Positions 23,808 to 33,667 of a DNA stretch of 33,667 bases are shown here, piece after piece. Source of the stretch: Bacillota bacterium (GTDB lineage Bacteria > Bacillota > Limnochordia > Darwinibacteriales > DTU012); assembly GCA_012521185.1 (NCBI GenBank), contig JAAYMV010000020.1:1-33667 (forward strand). Direction: 5' to 3'. The position numbers and the translations under genes are program-made. The first letter of the stretch is position 1. Every line of letters begins with the position of its first letter. Under the pieces are notes generated by a model that saw nothing but the letters and a program-made list of their open reading frames with translations, was not told the DNA's origin and ran no database searches.

Positions 23808-24268
23808 CCCAACCTTATTATTTACTTTGATAACTTTAAATAATCGATTAATCGATCTAAACCGAACAATTTTCCACATAATCCCTAAGACAATATCCAC
23901 ATTACTGTTGATAATCGGTTGTTTTTTTGATAAACTAGCCAAGCACCCTTTCAAAACTGGGTCTTTACTATCCACAGTCTGTTGACAAACCTGTGGATTA
24001 TTTGTTTTTATTATTTTTTCCCGGTTTTTAGCTGGTGGTTAACAAGAAAATCGTTAAAACTTGTCTATATAGGGGTTACAATACATTTTGAACTCGTTTC
24101 TTACCTGTGGATTACTTTGTGGACTATGTGAGTATCGAACATGGAAAACTAAATATTTATTGTGAATTGTTAATTTGTGGATATCTTGTGGATTGTGTGG
24201 ATGGATTTCAAAAACCCTTTATCTGTGAGGGTTACGTTCCCGTGAATAATGTGTAAAATATATCCATC

Positions 24269-24277
24269 TTATTCACA
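24269..24277 (+). promoter_or_regulatory. DnaA box TTATTCACA
   Basis: Exact fit to TTATNCACA, 15 bases before the next perfect box and in the same orientation. Confidence 0.85.
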
Positions 24278-24283
24278 ATCCAA

Positions 24284-24292
24284 TTATCCACA
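24284..24292 (+). promoter_or_regulatory. DnaA box TTATCCACA
   Basis: Exact high-affinity consensus, about 90 bases upstream of dnaA. Confidence 0.9.
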
Positions 24293-24331
24293 ATCATTTC
24301 AGATTATATTTATGTTTTGCAGGCAGGAACC

Positions 24332-24340
24332 TGTGGATAA
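24332..24340 (-). promoter_or_regulatory. DnaA box TGTGGATAA (reverse)
   Basis: Exact consensus on the minus strand, 44 bases before the dnaA start, where bound DnaA could repress its own gene. Confidence 0.9.
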
Positions 24341-24383
24341 ATCAAGAAATAATATAAGGACTGTTATTTAGGAGGAAATTTAG

Positions 24384-25790
24384 ATGGACCAATTGAGCAA
24401 TCTTTGGGACGAGGTTCTAGCAATAATGGCTAGTGAAGTAGCAAAATCTTCATTTGAAACTTGGTTAAAACAAACCGAACCCATTCGTGCGGAAGGGTTT
24501 ACTTTGTATATTCAAGTTCCAAATGAATTCACTAGAGATTGGGTTGAAGCTAGATATGCCTTAGCATTAAAAAAAACCCTACGACATTTAACTAACCAAG
24601 ATTGGGACCTTCGCTTTGAGTTACCAGCACATATAAAGCCCTCTGTTCGCCATGGTAATACAGAGCCTACTCATTCAACATTATCTAATCAACAGATTAT
24701 TGAACCTAGTGGGACGGTTAGCCACACAGAAAACAAGACCACAACTTTAGAAACAAATAATTATCAAACTATTCTAAATCCTAAATATACCTTCAATACA
24801 TTTGTTGTTGGTAATTCTAATCGGTTTGCTCATGCTGCAGCTTTAGCTGTTGCTGAAGCTCCTTCTAAAGCCTATAATCCTCTGTTTTTATATGGCGGTG
24901 TAGGACTAGGAAAAACCCATCTCATGCATGCTATCGGTCATTATGCCTGGGAACAAAATAAAGATATCCGAGTAATCTATGTTACTTCAGAATCCTTTAC
25001 TAACGACTTAATTAATGCCATTGGAAAAAAATCTATGGTCGAATTCCGGGCTAAATATCGAAATGCAGATATCTTATTAATTGACGATATTCAATTTGTA
25101 GCCGGAAAAGAATCTACTCAAGAAGAGTTTTTCCACACCTTTAATGCGCTATATGAAGCTAATAAGCAATTAATTATTTCATCAGACCGACCGCCTAAGG
25201 AAATTCCTACATTAGAAGAACGGCTCAGAAGTCGGTTTGAATGGGGATTAACAACAGATATTCAACCACCTGATTTAGAAACAAGAATAGCAATTTTACG
25301 AGCTAAGGCTCAAAGTGAAAACATTGTAGCTGCACCTGAGGTTCTTTCATACATTGCTAATCATATCCAATCAAATATTCGAGAACTTGAAGGAGCCCTA
25401 GTTCGAGTAGTAGCTTTTGCTAGTTTAAATAAAACACCGATTACTATTGATGTTGCTAAGGAAGCTCTAAAAGATATTATCGGAAGTCAAAAACAAAAAC
25501 CAATTACTGTTGAGCTAATTCAACAGGCGGTTGCTGCACATTATGGATTAAAAGTAGCAGAAATGAAATCAAAGAAAAGAACACGTTCCATCGCATTTCC
25601 AAGGCAAATTGCCATGTATTTAACTAGAGAATTAACTGATTTATCATTACCCAAAATTGGAGAAGAATTTGGCGGAAGAGATCATACTACTGTGATACAC
25701 GCTTATGACAAGATTAAAGAAGAAATGAATTCAGATCCTTCATTACAACTTACTATTAAAGAAATTATCGATATCATTCATCGACAATAG
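24384..25790 (+). CDS. dnaA: Chromosomal replication initiator DnaA
   Basis: AAA+ initiator that binds DnaA boxes and opens the origin. The 468-residue protein has domain I (1-80, [22 protein letters not shown]), a short linker (about 85-128) and the AAA+ domain with Walker [10 protein letters not shown] (171-179), Walker B LLIDDIQF (231-238) and the arginine-finger region [12 protein letters not shown]. The C-terminal HTH has the signature [15 protein letters not shown] (from 430). ATG start with AGGAGG upstream. It is flanked by DnaA-box regions on both sides. Confidence 0.98.
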   Translation: MDQLSNLWDEVLAIMASEVAKSSFETWLKQTEPIRAEGFTLYIQVPNEFTRDWVEARYALALKKTLRHLTNQDWDLRFELPAHIKPSVRHGNTEPTHSTLSNQQIIEPSGTVSHTENKTTTLETNNYQTILNPKYTFNTFVVGNSNRFAHAAALAVAEAPSKAYNPLFLYGGVGLGKTHLMHAIGHYAWEQNKDIRVIYVTSESFTNDLINAIGKKSMVEFRAKYRNADILLIDDIQFVAGKESTQEEFFHTFNALYEANKQLIISSDRPPKEIPTLEERLRSRFEWGLTTDIQPPDLETRIAILRAKAQSENIVAAPEVLSYIANHIQSNIRELEGALVRVVAFASLNKTPITIDVAKEALKDIIGSQKQKPITVELIQQAVAAHYGLKVAEMKSKKRTRSIAFPRQIAMYLTRELTDLSLPKIGEEFGGRDHTTVIHAYDKIKEEMNSDPSLQLTIKEIIDIIHRQ

Positions 25791-25803
25791 TGGGGATAAA
25801 CTA

Positions 25804-25833
25804 TTGACAAGCCTGTTGAATACCTGTTATCAA
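25804..25833 (+). promoter_or_regulatory. Possible dnaN promoter
   Basis: A perfect -35 TTGACA (25804-25809) and TATCAA (25828-25833) with an 18-base spacer, shortly after the dnaA stop. The -10 is weak, and dnaN may also be read from the dnaA promoter. Confidence 0.35.
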
Positions 25834-25956
25834 CAATTTTATGTTATTCCACGCACTGAGTATTGTGGATATTTTTTTCGATCTGTTCACAACTTATTAC
25901 TTAAACAAACATAGATAAAGACAAGCTTATTATGGTTTTACACATATTCACATGAA

Positions 25957-25974
25957 CTACTATTACTACTACTA
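25957..25974 (+). promoter_or_regulatory. DnaA-trio-like tract
   Basis: CTACTATTACTACTACTA is six consecutive CTA/TTA triplets, 4 bases after the DnaA-box-like ATATTCACA and followed by AT-rich DNA. This is the arrangement of DnaA-trio elements, which in Bacillus load DnaA onto a single strand to open the origin. Confidence 0.65.
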
Positions 25975-26037
25975 TATTAATCTTATTCAATAGGATTATT
26001 TATTTTGGATGTATATTCTTCCACAGGAGGTATAATT

Positions 26038-27138
26038 ATGCATTTTCAATGTAAAAAACAAGATTTATTACCAGCAATTAACTTAGTACAAAAAGCAGTA
26101 GCCACTCAAAGTACATTAGAAATCCTTACAGGGATAAAAATAGAAGCTAAAACTGAACAAGTTATTTTAACTAGTACGAACTTAGAACTAGGTATCGAAA
26201 CGACATTTCCAGCTCATGTAAGCAAACATAATCAAATTGCAGTAGTAGATGGAAAAATATTTGCTGCTTTAGTCCCAAAATTACCTGATGAACCGATAAT
26301 TTTTGAGTTAAATGATAATGTTTTAAATATTAGTGCTGGTACAGTAGAATTTTCCTTAAATGTTTTTATTGGTGATGACTTTCCAAACTTACCAGCAGCA
26401 AATGACTATATTATGACTATTCCAGCTGAAAAATTAAATGCTGCAATTAAGAATGTAATTTATGCATGCGGTAAAGATGATAAAAGACCATATCTTTCTG
26501 GTATTTTATTTGAATTAGAAGATAATAATTTGCGATTGGTTAGTACCGATATCAATCGTTTGTCCTATTATTCACAACCTGTGGCAACTAATACTAATGA
26601 AAAATTGTTATTATTAGTTCCTACAAAAACATTTGCTGAATTACAACGCAGTATTCCTCATGATAAAACTGAAATCAAAATTGGCTATGTAGATAATCAA
26701 ATAATTTTCACTTTTAATGAAACTAAATTTACGTCTCGTTTAATCGATGACCAATTTCCTAACTACAAACATCTGTTCCCCAAAGAGCAACCAATTGAAC
26801 TTACTGTTAAAAAACAAATTTTAGCTTCCGCAGTGGAACGGGCAGCATTATTTGAAAGTGATGGAAATCAAATCGTTATTTTCAATACACAAAATGGCGT
26901 TTTAGAGATTACTACACCTGAAACAGCTAAGGGAAAAATTCAAGAACAAATCAATGTAGAGCATAGAGGGGAAAATGGTTCTGCTGCTTTCCAAGCAAGA
27001 TATATTTTGGAAATGCTAAAAGCCTCCGATGCAGAACAGGTGACTTTTGGCTATAACTCAGATTTAAGGCAATGTCTATTACAGCCAGTTGGCGAAATAG
27101 AACATTTGTATATTTTGATGCCAATTCGTCTACATTAG
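26038..27138 (+). CDS. dnaN: DNA polymerase III beta subunit (sliding clamp)
   Basis: Ring-shaped clamp that tethers the replicative polymerase. The 366-residue protein has three repeated clamp folds. It starts MHFQCKKQDLLPAINLVQKAV, includes DDKRPYLSGILFELEDNNLRLVSTDINRLS, and ends with the partner-binding pocket strand LYILMPIRLH. I start it at ATG 26038 because AGGAGGTATAATT precedes it; the frame runs back to 26005 but that would cover the ribosome site. It is followed almost immediately by the S4-domain gene. Confidence 0.98.
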   Translation: MHFQCKKQDLLPAINLVQKAVATQSTLEILTGIKIEAKTEQVILTSTNLELGIETTFPAHVSKHNQIAVVDGKIFAALVPKLPDEPIIFELNDNVLNISAGTVEFSLNVFIGDDFPNLPAANDYIMTIPAEKLNAAIKNVIYACGKDDKRPYLSGILFELEDNNLRLVSTDINRLSYYSQPVATNTNEKLLLLVPTKTFAELQRSIPHDKTEIKIGYVDNQIIFTFNETKFTSRLIDDQFPNYKHLFPKEQPIELTVKKQILASAVERAALFESDGNQIVIFNTQNGVLEITTPETAKGKIQEQINVEHRGENGSAAFQARYILEMLKASDAEQVTFGYNSDLRQCLLQPVGEIEHLYILMPIRLH

Positions 27139-27151
27139 AATGGGTGAAAAA

Positions 27152-27370
27152 ATGGAAGAAGTTAGAATTAACACAGAATATATAACTTTGGATCAATTGT
27201 TGAAATGGGCTAATATTGTAAGCACAGGTGGTGAAGGAAAACACCTAATCCAAACTGGTCAAGTAAAATTAAATAATCAAGTGGAAACTCGTCGGGGAAA
27301 GAAAGTTTATCCTGGTGATATAGTTTCTGTATTAGACCAGCTGATTAAGGTAACTGGAAATGCGGATTAA
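27152..27370 (+). CDS. rlbA: S4-domain protein YaaA/RlbA
   Basis: A 72-residue S4-like RNA-binding protein always found between dnaN and recF in Firmicutes. TEYITLDQLLKWANIVSTGGEGKHLIQTGQVKLNNQVETRRGKKVYPGDIV matches the family, which is linked to ribosome maturation. I favour ATG 27152 with GGGTGA just upstream; ATG 27140, four codons earlier, has no ribosome site. It overlaps recF by 11 bases. Confidence 0.92.
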   Translation: MEEVRINTEYITLDQLLKWANIVSTGGEGKHLIQTGQVKLNNQVETRRGKKVYPGDIVSVLDQLIKVTGNAD

Positions 27371-28478
27371 TCAACTGTCTTTAAGAAATTTCCGTAATTA
27401 TCGTCAATTGAATATCCAGTTAAACCCTTATTTAAACATTATTGTTGGCAATAATGCTCAAGGGAAAACAAATATTTTAGAATCAATTTATTTGTTGGCT
27501 ACCACAAAATCATTTCGAGCCTCAAAAGAAGAGGAAATGATTTATCATACTGAAGCAAACAGCTTAATCGTTGGAAAAATCCAACGAGAAGCAGAACATA
27601 CGTTAGAAATTATTTTTAATAAGTCATCAGGTAAAAAAATTAAATATAATAGTAAAGAAACAACGCCAGCAAAATTTATTGGAGCTTTTAATGTTGTCTT
27701 ATTCACACCGGAAGATCTATATTTAATTAAAGGTCCACCTTCTGGACGGCGTAGATTTCTTGATATAGAAATCTCTCAAGTTGATAAAGTTTACCGGGAT
27801 TTGCTAGGGGATTATCAAAAAACATTGGTTCAGCGAAACAACTTATTAAAAAACATTAGTTTAAATCGCCAAGACTCGTCTTTATTAGAGATCTGGGATG
27901 AGCAATTAATCGAACTAGGAAGCAAAGTAATAATTAAAAGGGCAGAGATGATACGAAAACTCGGTTTGTTAAGTCGCTTAATGCATCGAAAACTTAGCAA
28001 TGGTCTTGAGGAGTTAGTATTAAAATATCAGCCCTTTTTTATCCAACAAGGGTTTAATATAACTGAATATTCATATCAAGAAGTAACTAAACAATTTCGC
28101 CAAACCTTACTTGCTGTTAGACCAATGGAATTAAAAAGAGGTTATTCATTAGTCGGACCACAACGAGATGATTTTCTTTTTTTAATTAATCAATTAGATG
28201 CCAAGCTTTTTGGCAGTCAAGGTCAACAAAGGACAGCAGTTCTGGCTTGTCGATTAGCTGAATTAGAATATATGAAATCGGAAACTGGAAAATATCCAGT
28301 TATTCTCCTAGATGATGTAATGTCTGAATTAGATCAGTCGCGGAAAAAGTTTTTATTGGAATTGTTACAATCTCGGGTTCAAACTATAATTACAACAACG
28401 AATTTATCCGATTTTAATGATGATATTTTACAGGCGGCTTCGATTTTTACAATTGAATCTGGGAAAATAATAGAGTAA
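27360..28478 (+). CDS. recF: DNA replication and repair protein RecF
   Basis: SMC-like ATPase that helps load RecA at gaps and stalled forks. The 372-residue protein has Walker A GNNAQGKTN (30-38) after MRINQLSLRNFRNYRQL, FTPEDLYLIKGPPSGRRRFLDIE, GYSLVGPQRDDF, the GSQGQQRT signature and Walker B PVILLDDVMSELD. Start ATG 27360 lies inside the end of rlbA, so the two are translationally coupled. Confidence 0.97.
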   Translation: MRINQLSLRNFRNYRQLNIQLNPYLNIIVGNNAQGKTNILESIYLLATTKSFRASKEEEMIYHTEANSLIVGKIQREAEHTLEIIFNKSSGKKIKYNSKETTPAKFIGAFNVVLFTPEDLYLIKGPPSGRRRFLDIEISQVDKVYRDLLGDYQKTLVQRNNLLKNISLNRQDSSLLEIWDEQLIELGSKVIIKRAEMIRKLGLLSRLMHRKLSNGLEELVLKYQPFFIQQGFNITEYSYQEVTKQFRQTLLAVRPMELKRGYSLVGPQRDDFLFLINQLDAKLFGSQGQQRTAVLACRLAELEYMKSETGKYPVILLDDVMSELDQSRKKFLLELLQSRVQTIITTTNLSDFNDDILQAASIFTIESGKIIE

Positions 28479-28494
28479 GAAGGTGATTGCCATA

Positions 28495-28734
28495 TTGTTG
28501 CATATTGGTCAAGATATTAGCATTTTTAGTAAGGATATTGTGGCAATAATTGATTATTCGACCATACAGGAATCAGAAAGCAATCAAGAATTTCTAAAGA
28601 CCGCAGAAGAAGAAGGATTTCTAATGTCCTTAACAGATAAGCCCCATTCTTTTGTGGTAACAATAGATAGGATTTACTTATCGCCTATTTCGGCAATCAC
28701 TTTAGCTAAACGTGTTGGTGAATTTCCAAAATAG
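28495..28734 (+). CDS. remB: Extracellular matrix regulator RemB (YaaB)
   Basis: A 79-residue protein of the DUF370-related RemB family, which follows recF in spore-forming Firmicutes and is linked to biofilm-matrix gene control in Bacillus. Supporting segments are LHIGQDISIFSKDIVAIIDY, KPHSFVVTIDRIYLSPISAITLAKRV. I start it at TTG 28495 behind AGAAGGTGA (8-base gap); the GTG at 28483 lies inside that ribosome site. It ends the dnaA-to-recF gene cluster. Confidence 0.88.
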   Translation: MLHIGQDISIFSKDIVAIIDYSTIQESESNQEFLKTAEEEGFLMSLTDKPHSFVVTIDRIYLSPISAITLAKRVGEFPK

Positions 28735-28745
28735 TTTACTATAAT

Positions 28746-28774
28746 TTGACATTCAAATTGGGTTGTAATACGAT
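28746..28774 (+). promoter_or_regulatory. Sigma-A promoter for gyrB-gyrA
   Basis: Perfect -35 TTGACA (28746-28751), a 17-base spacer and -10 TACGAT (28769-28774), about 100 bases before gyrB. The leader holds a small hairpin (AGAGCA/TGCTCT, 28840-28861) directly before the ribosome site that could modulate translation. Confidence 0.75.
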
Positions 28775-28863
28775 TAAGAATAGAGATTTCATCAGTTATA
28801 GCTGAATTGAACTATATTTTGACCGCTTAAAAAAGAATGAGAGCATTATAAAAATTGCTCTAA

Positions 28864-30795
<1,932 letters not shown>

Positions 30796-30835
30796 CCCAA
30801 ATTCCATTGGAGAATAGTGAAAGAGGAGTGCTGCT

Positions 30836-33277
30836 ATGAGTTTAGAATTTCAAGATGGGAAAATAGTACCAATAAAAATAGAAGAAGAGATGCGTACTTC
30901 ATATATGAATTATGCAATGAGTGTTATTGTGGAGCGGGCTTTACCAGACGTCAGGGATGGATTAAAGCCTGTTCAACGACGTATATTATTTGCGATGGAA
31001 GAGTTAGGCAATAGATGGAATGTACCTCATAAAAAATCTGCAAGAATTGTTGGAGAAGTAATGGGTAAATTTCACCCTCATGGTGACAGTGCTATCTATG
31101 ATGCAATGGTTAGAATGGCACAGCCTTTTTCCTATCGTTATCTATTAGTTGATGGTCATGGAAACTTTGGTAGTGTCGATGGTGATCCACCAGCGGCTAT
31201 GCGTTATACGGAAGCAAGGTTATCAAGGTTAGCTGGTGAATTACTGCGAGATCTGGACAAAGATACTGTTGATTTTATGCCTAACTTTGATGAATCATTG
31301 CAACAACCAACAGTGCTTCCTAGCCGTTTTCCTAACTTATTGGTCAATGGCGCTTCTGGAATTGCTGTCGGTATGGCAACAAATATTCCGCCCCATAATT
31401 TAGCTGAAGTTATAGATGGAGTTATTGCTGTAATTGATAATCCGGATATAACAATCAAAGAGTTAAATAAAATTATTCCTGGTCCTGATTTTCCTACTGG
31501 AGCATTAATCTTAGGCCGGGAAGGTATAAAGCAAGCTTATAAGACTGGTCGAGGTCGAATTATTACGCGAGCTAAATCCCAAATTGAGCAAATGAACAAT
31601 GGTAAACAGCGGATTATAGTTACTGAATTACCATATATGGTTAATAAGGCTAATTTAATTACTAAAATTGCTGAATTAGTTCGCGATAAAAAAATTGATG
31701 GCATTACTGATTTAAGAGATGAATCAGATAAACAAGGAATGCGAATCGTTATAGAATTGCGTCGCGATGCAAATGCTCATGTAGTTATTAATCGTTTGTA
31801 CAAGCATACTCAGTTGCAGACTACCTTTGGTGTGATCATGTTGGCTTTAGTAGATGGAGAACCAAAAGTTCTCAATCTCAAAGAAGTAATTCAGCATTAT
31901 ATTGAACATCAAAAGACAGTGGTAATTAGACGCTCACAATATGAATTAGCTAAAGCAGAAGACCAAGCTCATATTCGTGCAGGCTTACTGATTGCTTTGG
32001 ATCATATTGATGAAATAATTACTCTAATTAGAAATGCTCCAAATGAAGCAACTGCTCGCGAACAATTAATCGAGCGTTTTCAGCTGACTGAAAAGCAAGC
32101 AGTAGCTATTTTAGAAATGCAGTTACGTCGTCTGACTGGCTTAGAAAGAGATAAAATCCAAGCAGAATACGACGAATTGCAAAAAACAATTAGGTACTTA
32201 CGGGAAGTATTAGGTGATATTAACCTAATCTACGGTATCGTGAAAGACGAACTGTTAGAAATTCGGGAACGTTATAAAGATGAGCGGCGTACAATGATTG
32301 TTAGAGATGAGTCTTCCATTGATGTAGAAGATTTAATTGCTGAGGAAGATATTGTCGTAACTCTCACCCATCAAGGCTATATTAAACGTTTGCCAGTAGA
32401 TACTTATCGTTCCCAACGCCGTGGTGGACGGGGTATTACAGCAATTCAGAGTAAAACTGAAGATTTTGTGGAACACTTATTTGTAACAAGTACTCACAAT
32501 TACGTATTGTTCTTCACTAACCATGGAAAAGTTTATCGCTTAAAAGGTCATGAAATTCCTGAGGCAAGTAGAAATGCTCGTGGAACAGCAGTAGTGAACT
32601 TGATTCAGCTTGATCCAGGTGAACGAATTCAAGCTGTAATTCCAATTAGTGATTATTCAGATGACTTGTATCTAGTTATGGCTACATTAAGTGGAACAGT
32701 GAAGAAGACAGTCTTGTCTGAATATGATAGTCCACGTTCTGGTGGTTTGATTTGTATTTCCTTAAAAGAAGACGATGAGTTAGTAAGTGTGAAACTAACT
32801 GATGGTAGCCAAGAGCTAATTATGGTAACAAAGGAAGGTCAAGCAATTCGTTTTCCAGAAGATCAAGTGAGAGCCATGGGAAGAGCAGCACATGGAGTAA
32901 AAGGAATTACACTTGACGACGATGATCAAGTAATAGCTATGGATGTAGTTACACCAGGCGGAGAATTATTAACAGTTAGTGAAACAGGATATGGAAAACG
33001 AACCAGCTTAGAAGAATATCGGATTACTAATCGTGGTGGTAAAGGCGTTAAAACAATGAATCAAACTCAAAAAACAGGTAAACTTGTGGGAGCGCGAGTA
33101 GTTCAAGACCATCACGACATTATGCTAATCTCCTTGCAAGGTATTATGATAAGAATGTCAGTAGCTGACATATCTCAAATGGGACGTAGTACTCAAGGTG
33201 TTATCTTGATGAAGTTACAAGATGAAAATGATAAAATCGTTGCTTTAGCCAAATTAGCCAGTAAAGAAGACGAATAG
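30836..33277 (+). CDS. gyrA: DNA gyrase subunit A
   Basis: Cleaving and rejoining subunit of gyrase. The 813-residue protein has the catalytic tyrosine in [11 protein letters not shown] (Tyr124), the quinolone region [19 protein letters not shown] with Ser85 and Asp89 as in susceptible enzymes, and the QRRGGRGI GyrA-box (527-534) that marks gyrase rather than topo IV. Six beta-propeller repeats follow. ATG start with AGAGGAG upstream. Same operon as gyrB. Confidence 0.98.
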   Translation: MSLEFQDGKIVPIKIEEEMRTSYMNYAMSVIVERALPDVRDGLKPVQRRILFAMEELGNRWNVPHKKSARIVGEVMGKFHPHGDSAIYDAMVRMAQPFSYRYLLVDGHGNFGSVDGDPPAAMRYTEARLSRLAGELLRDLDKDTVDFMPNFDESLQQPTVLPSRFPNLLVNGASGIAVGMATNIPPHNLAEVIDGVIAVIDNPDITIKELNKIIPGPDFPTGALILGREGIKQAYKTGRGRIITRAKSQIEQMNNGKQRIIVTELPYMVNKANLITKIAELVRDKKIDGITDLRDESDKQGMRIVIELRRDANAHVVINRLYKHTQLQTTFGVIMLALVDGEPKVLNLKEVIQHYIEHQKTVVIRRSQYELAKAEDQAHIRAGLLIALDHIDEIITLIRNAPNEATAREQLIERFQLTEKQAVAILEMQLRRLTGLERDKIQAEYDELQKTIRYLREVLGDINLIYGIVKDELLEIRERYKDERRTMIVRDESSIDVEDLIAEEDIVVTLTHQGYIKRLPVDTYRSQRRGGRGITAIQSKTEDFVEHLFVTSTHNYVLFFTNHGKVYRLKGHEIPEASRNARGTAVVNLIQLDPGERIQAVIPISDYSDDLYLVMATLSGTVKKTVLSEYDSPRSGGLICISLKEDDELVSVKLTDGSQELIMVTKEGQAIRFPEDQVRAMGRAAHGVKGITLDDDDQVIAMDVVTPGGELLTVSETGYGKRTSLEEYRITNRGGKGVKTMNQTQKTGKLVGARVVQDHHDIMLISLQGIMIRMSVADISQMGRSTQGVILMKLQDENDKIVALAKLASKEDE

Positions 33278-33284
33278 AAAAATT

Positions 33285-33316
33285 CTAGGAGCTGTGGGAA
33301 TAACCATGGCTCCTAG
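33285..33316 (+). terminator. Hairpin after gyrA
   Basis: CTAGGAGC and GCTCCTAG form an 8-pair stem, extended inward by TGTGG/CCATG wobble pairs, starting 8 bases after the gyrA stop. Only GTTT follows directly; a T7 run comes about 25 bases later, inside a second small stem (TGCAG/CTGCA). Likely gyrA transcript end, though not a textbook terminator. Confidence 0.55.
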
Positions 33317-33374
33317 GTTTCAGCCAGTGTTGCAGATATTTTTTTGTTTACTGCAAAAAAAATTAAAATATGGG

Positions 33375-33404
33375 TTGACAATTCACTATGATTGGTGGTA
33401 GGAT
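33375..33404 (+). promoter_or_regulatory. rRNA operon promoter P1
   Basis: Perfect -35 TTGACA (33375-33380) and TAGGAT (33399-33404) with an 18-base spacer, about 100 bases before P2. Tandem promoters after gyrA are the usual entry to an rrn operon in Firmicutes. Confidence 0.65.
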
Positions 33405-33440
33405 ATATCTTGTCGTTAGACATTACACGCGAATTTAAAA

Positions 33441-33480
33441 AACATAGTTTTTCACACAAGTTATCACAAAAAACTATGTT
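33441..33480. repeat. 12-base inverted repeat between rrn promoters
   Basis: AACATAGTTTTT (33441-33452) and AAAAACTATGTT (33469-33480) are perfectly complementary with a 16-base gap. The right arm overlaps the -35 of P2 (first two bases). It could be an operator or a P1 attenuator hairpin. Confidence 0.7.
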
Positions 33481-33507
33481 GACACTGGCAAAAAATTATG
33501 TTAAGAT
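33479..33507 (+). promoter_or_regulatory. rRNA operon promoter P2
   Basis: Perfect -35 TTGACA (33479-33484), a 17-base spacer and -10 TAAGAT (33502-33507). It is followed by a leader containing CCTTGAAAACTAAACAG, a sequence style typical of Firmicutes rRNA leaders. Confidence 0.8.
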
Positions 33508-33667
33508 AAATTCGCTGTCAGTCAGACGGCAAAGCGAGAACCTTGAAAACTAAACAGCAGAAAGAACGTAAATGCTCTTGTCAATTTCGGACAAACGGAA
33601 TGTTTGTCAAAAGAGTAAAGTTTACTCAAACTGTTTTCAAGAGAAGACAGTAGTTCAATATGAGCTA
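33508..33667 (+). other. rRNA operon leader, 16S gene not reached
   Basis: This stretch has no ORF. It holds CTTGAAAAC (33542-33550), whose exact complement GTTTTCAAG lies at 33633-33641. It also holds a near-perfect hairpin GAGTAAA/TTTACTC (33613-33627) and a TTGTC/GACAA stem around 33580-33596. Such pairings in the leader are expected for pre-rRNA folding and processing. The start of mature 16S rRNA is not seen before the window ends. Confidence 0.6.

Larger units (their letters stand above)
23821..24383. other. oriC, part 1: rpmH-dnaA intergenic DnaA-box cluster
   Basis: This gene-free stretch holds many matches to the DnaA box TTATNCACA. Perfect copies are at 24269-24277, 24284-24292 and 24332-24340 (reverse). 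One-mismatch copies are at 23870-23878, 23893-23901, 23968-23976, 23992-24000 (reverse), 24106-24114 (reverse) and 24176-24184 (reverse). Two weaker reverse copies, TGTGGATTG and TGTGGATGG, follow at 24187 and 24196. The rest is AT-rich. Its place between rpmH and dnaA is the standard Firmicutes origin. The box closest to dnaA suggests autoregulation. No open frame here looks real. Confidence 0.93.
25791..26037. other. oriC, part 2: dnaA-dnaN intergenic unwinding region
   Basis: This 247-base gap is AT-rich with DnaA-box-like sites TGTGGATAT (25864-25872, reverse) and ATATTCACA (25944-25952), then a trinucleotide tract from 25957. The Bacillus origin is likewise split around dnaA with unwinding on the dnaN side. 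No ORF is supported here. Confidence 0.8.

Noticed and set aside
23781-23975. Open frame of 64 codons on the minus strand inside oriC
   Set aside because: It overlaps the rpmH promoter and DnaA-box cluster, has no ribosome site and its sequence resembles no protein; it is a by-product of AT-rich origin DNA.
24010-24028. TTTCCCGG in oriC as a second Noc site
   Set aside because: Only half of the palindrome is present (followed by TTTTT rather than GAAAT).
28840-28861. Terminator between remB and gyrB
   Set aside because: The AGAGCA/TGCTCT stem is short, has a 10-base AT loop and is followed by the gyrB ribosome site rather than a T-run.

Overview
The window spans the replication-origin region of a low-GC (roughly high-30s % by eye), endospore-forming, probably anaerobic Firmicute. 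The gene order (yybS, rpsR-ssb-rpsF, ychF, DUF951, noc, rsmG, mnmG, mnmE, jag, yidC, yidD, rnpA, rpmH, oriC, dnaA, dnaN, rlbA, recF, remB, gyrB, gyrA, rrn) is the classic Bacillus/Clostridia origin block. Spore formation is suggested by a YyaC-type protein and remB. A two-subunit glycine decarboxylase (gcvPA/gcvPB) and a YidC without a lipoprotein signal fit Clostridia or a Peptococcaceae-like lineage better than Bacillus. I cannot name the species.

Layout. Bases 1-5200 carry a partial membrane gene (yybS), the rpsF-ssb-rpsR operon with a strong promoter, ychF, a double P-loop ATPase, a DUF951 protein and, on the opposite strand, a secreted PrsA/SurA-like foldase. Bases 5195-9489 are a complete gcvT-gcvH-gcvPA-gcvPB operon. 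Bases 9500-11990 hold an unannotated 31-codon ORF, a tail-anchored TPR protein, a YkvI-family transporter and yyaC. Bases 11973-15615 are a chromosome segregation and nucleoid cluster: a perfect palindromic parS site, an FlhG/MinD-like ATPase with a YcgR-N-like front domain, parB, parA and noc. The noc gene contains a perfect copy of the Noc-binding sequence known from Bacillus. Bases 15732-23726 are a long tRNA-modification, membrane-insertion and RNase P block with two tandem full-length mnmG paralogues. Bases 23727-24383 and 25791-26037 form a bipartite oriC around dnaA, with DnaA boxes in both halves and a DnaA-trio-like tract before dnaN. From 24384 the plus strand carries dnaA-dnaN-rlbA-recF-remB and gyrB-gyrA. 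The window ends in a tandem-promoter rRNA leader; the 16S gene itself is not reached.

Most genes left of oriC are on the minus strand and all genes to its right are on the plus strand, so transcription follows replication leftward and rightward. The foldase, the 31-codon ORF and yyaC are the exceptions and would be transcribed head-on to the fork. The least ordinary parts are (1) the FlhG-like ATPase beside parABS, whose usual catalytic aspartate is replaced by serine, (2) the tandem mnmG pair with only one mnmE, (3) the Noc site inside noc, and (4) the small amphipathic peptide ORF with a forespore-type promoter match.
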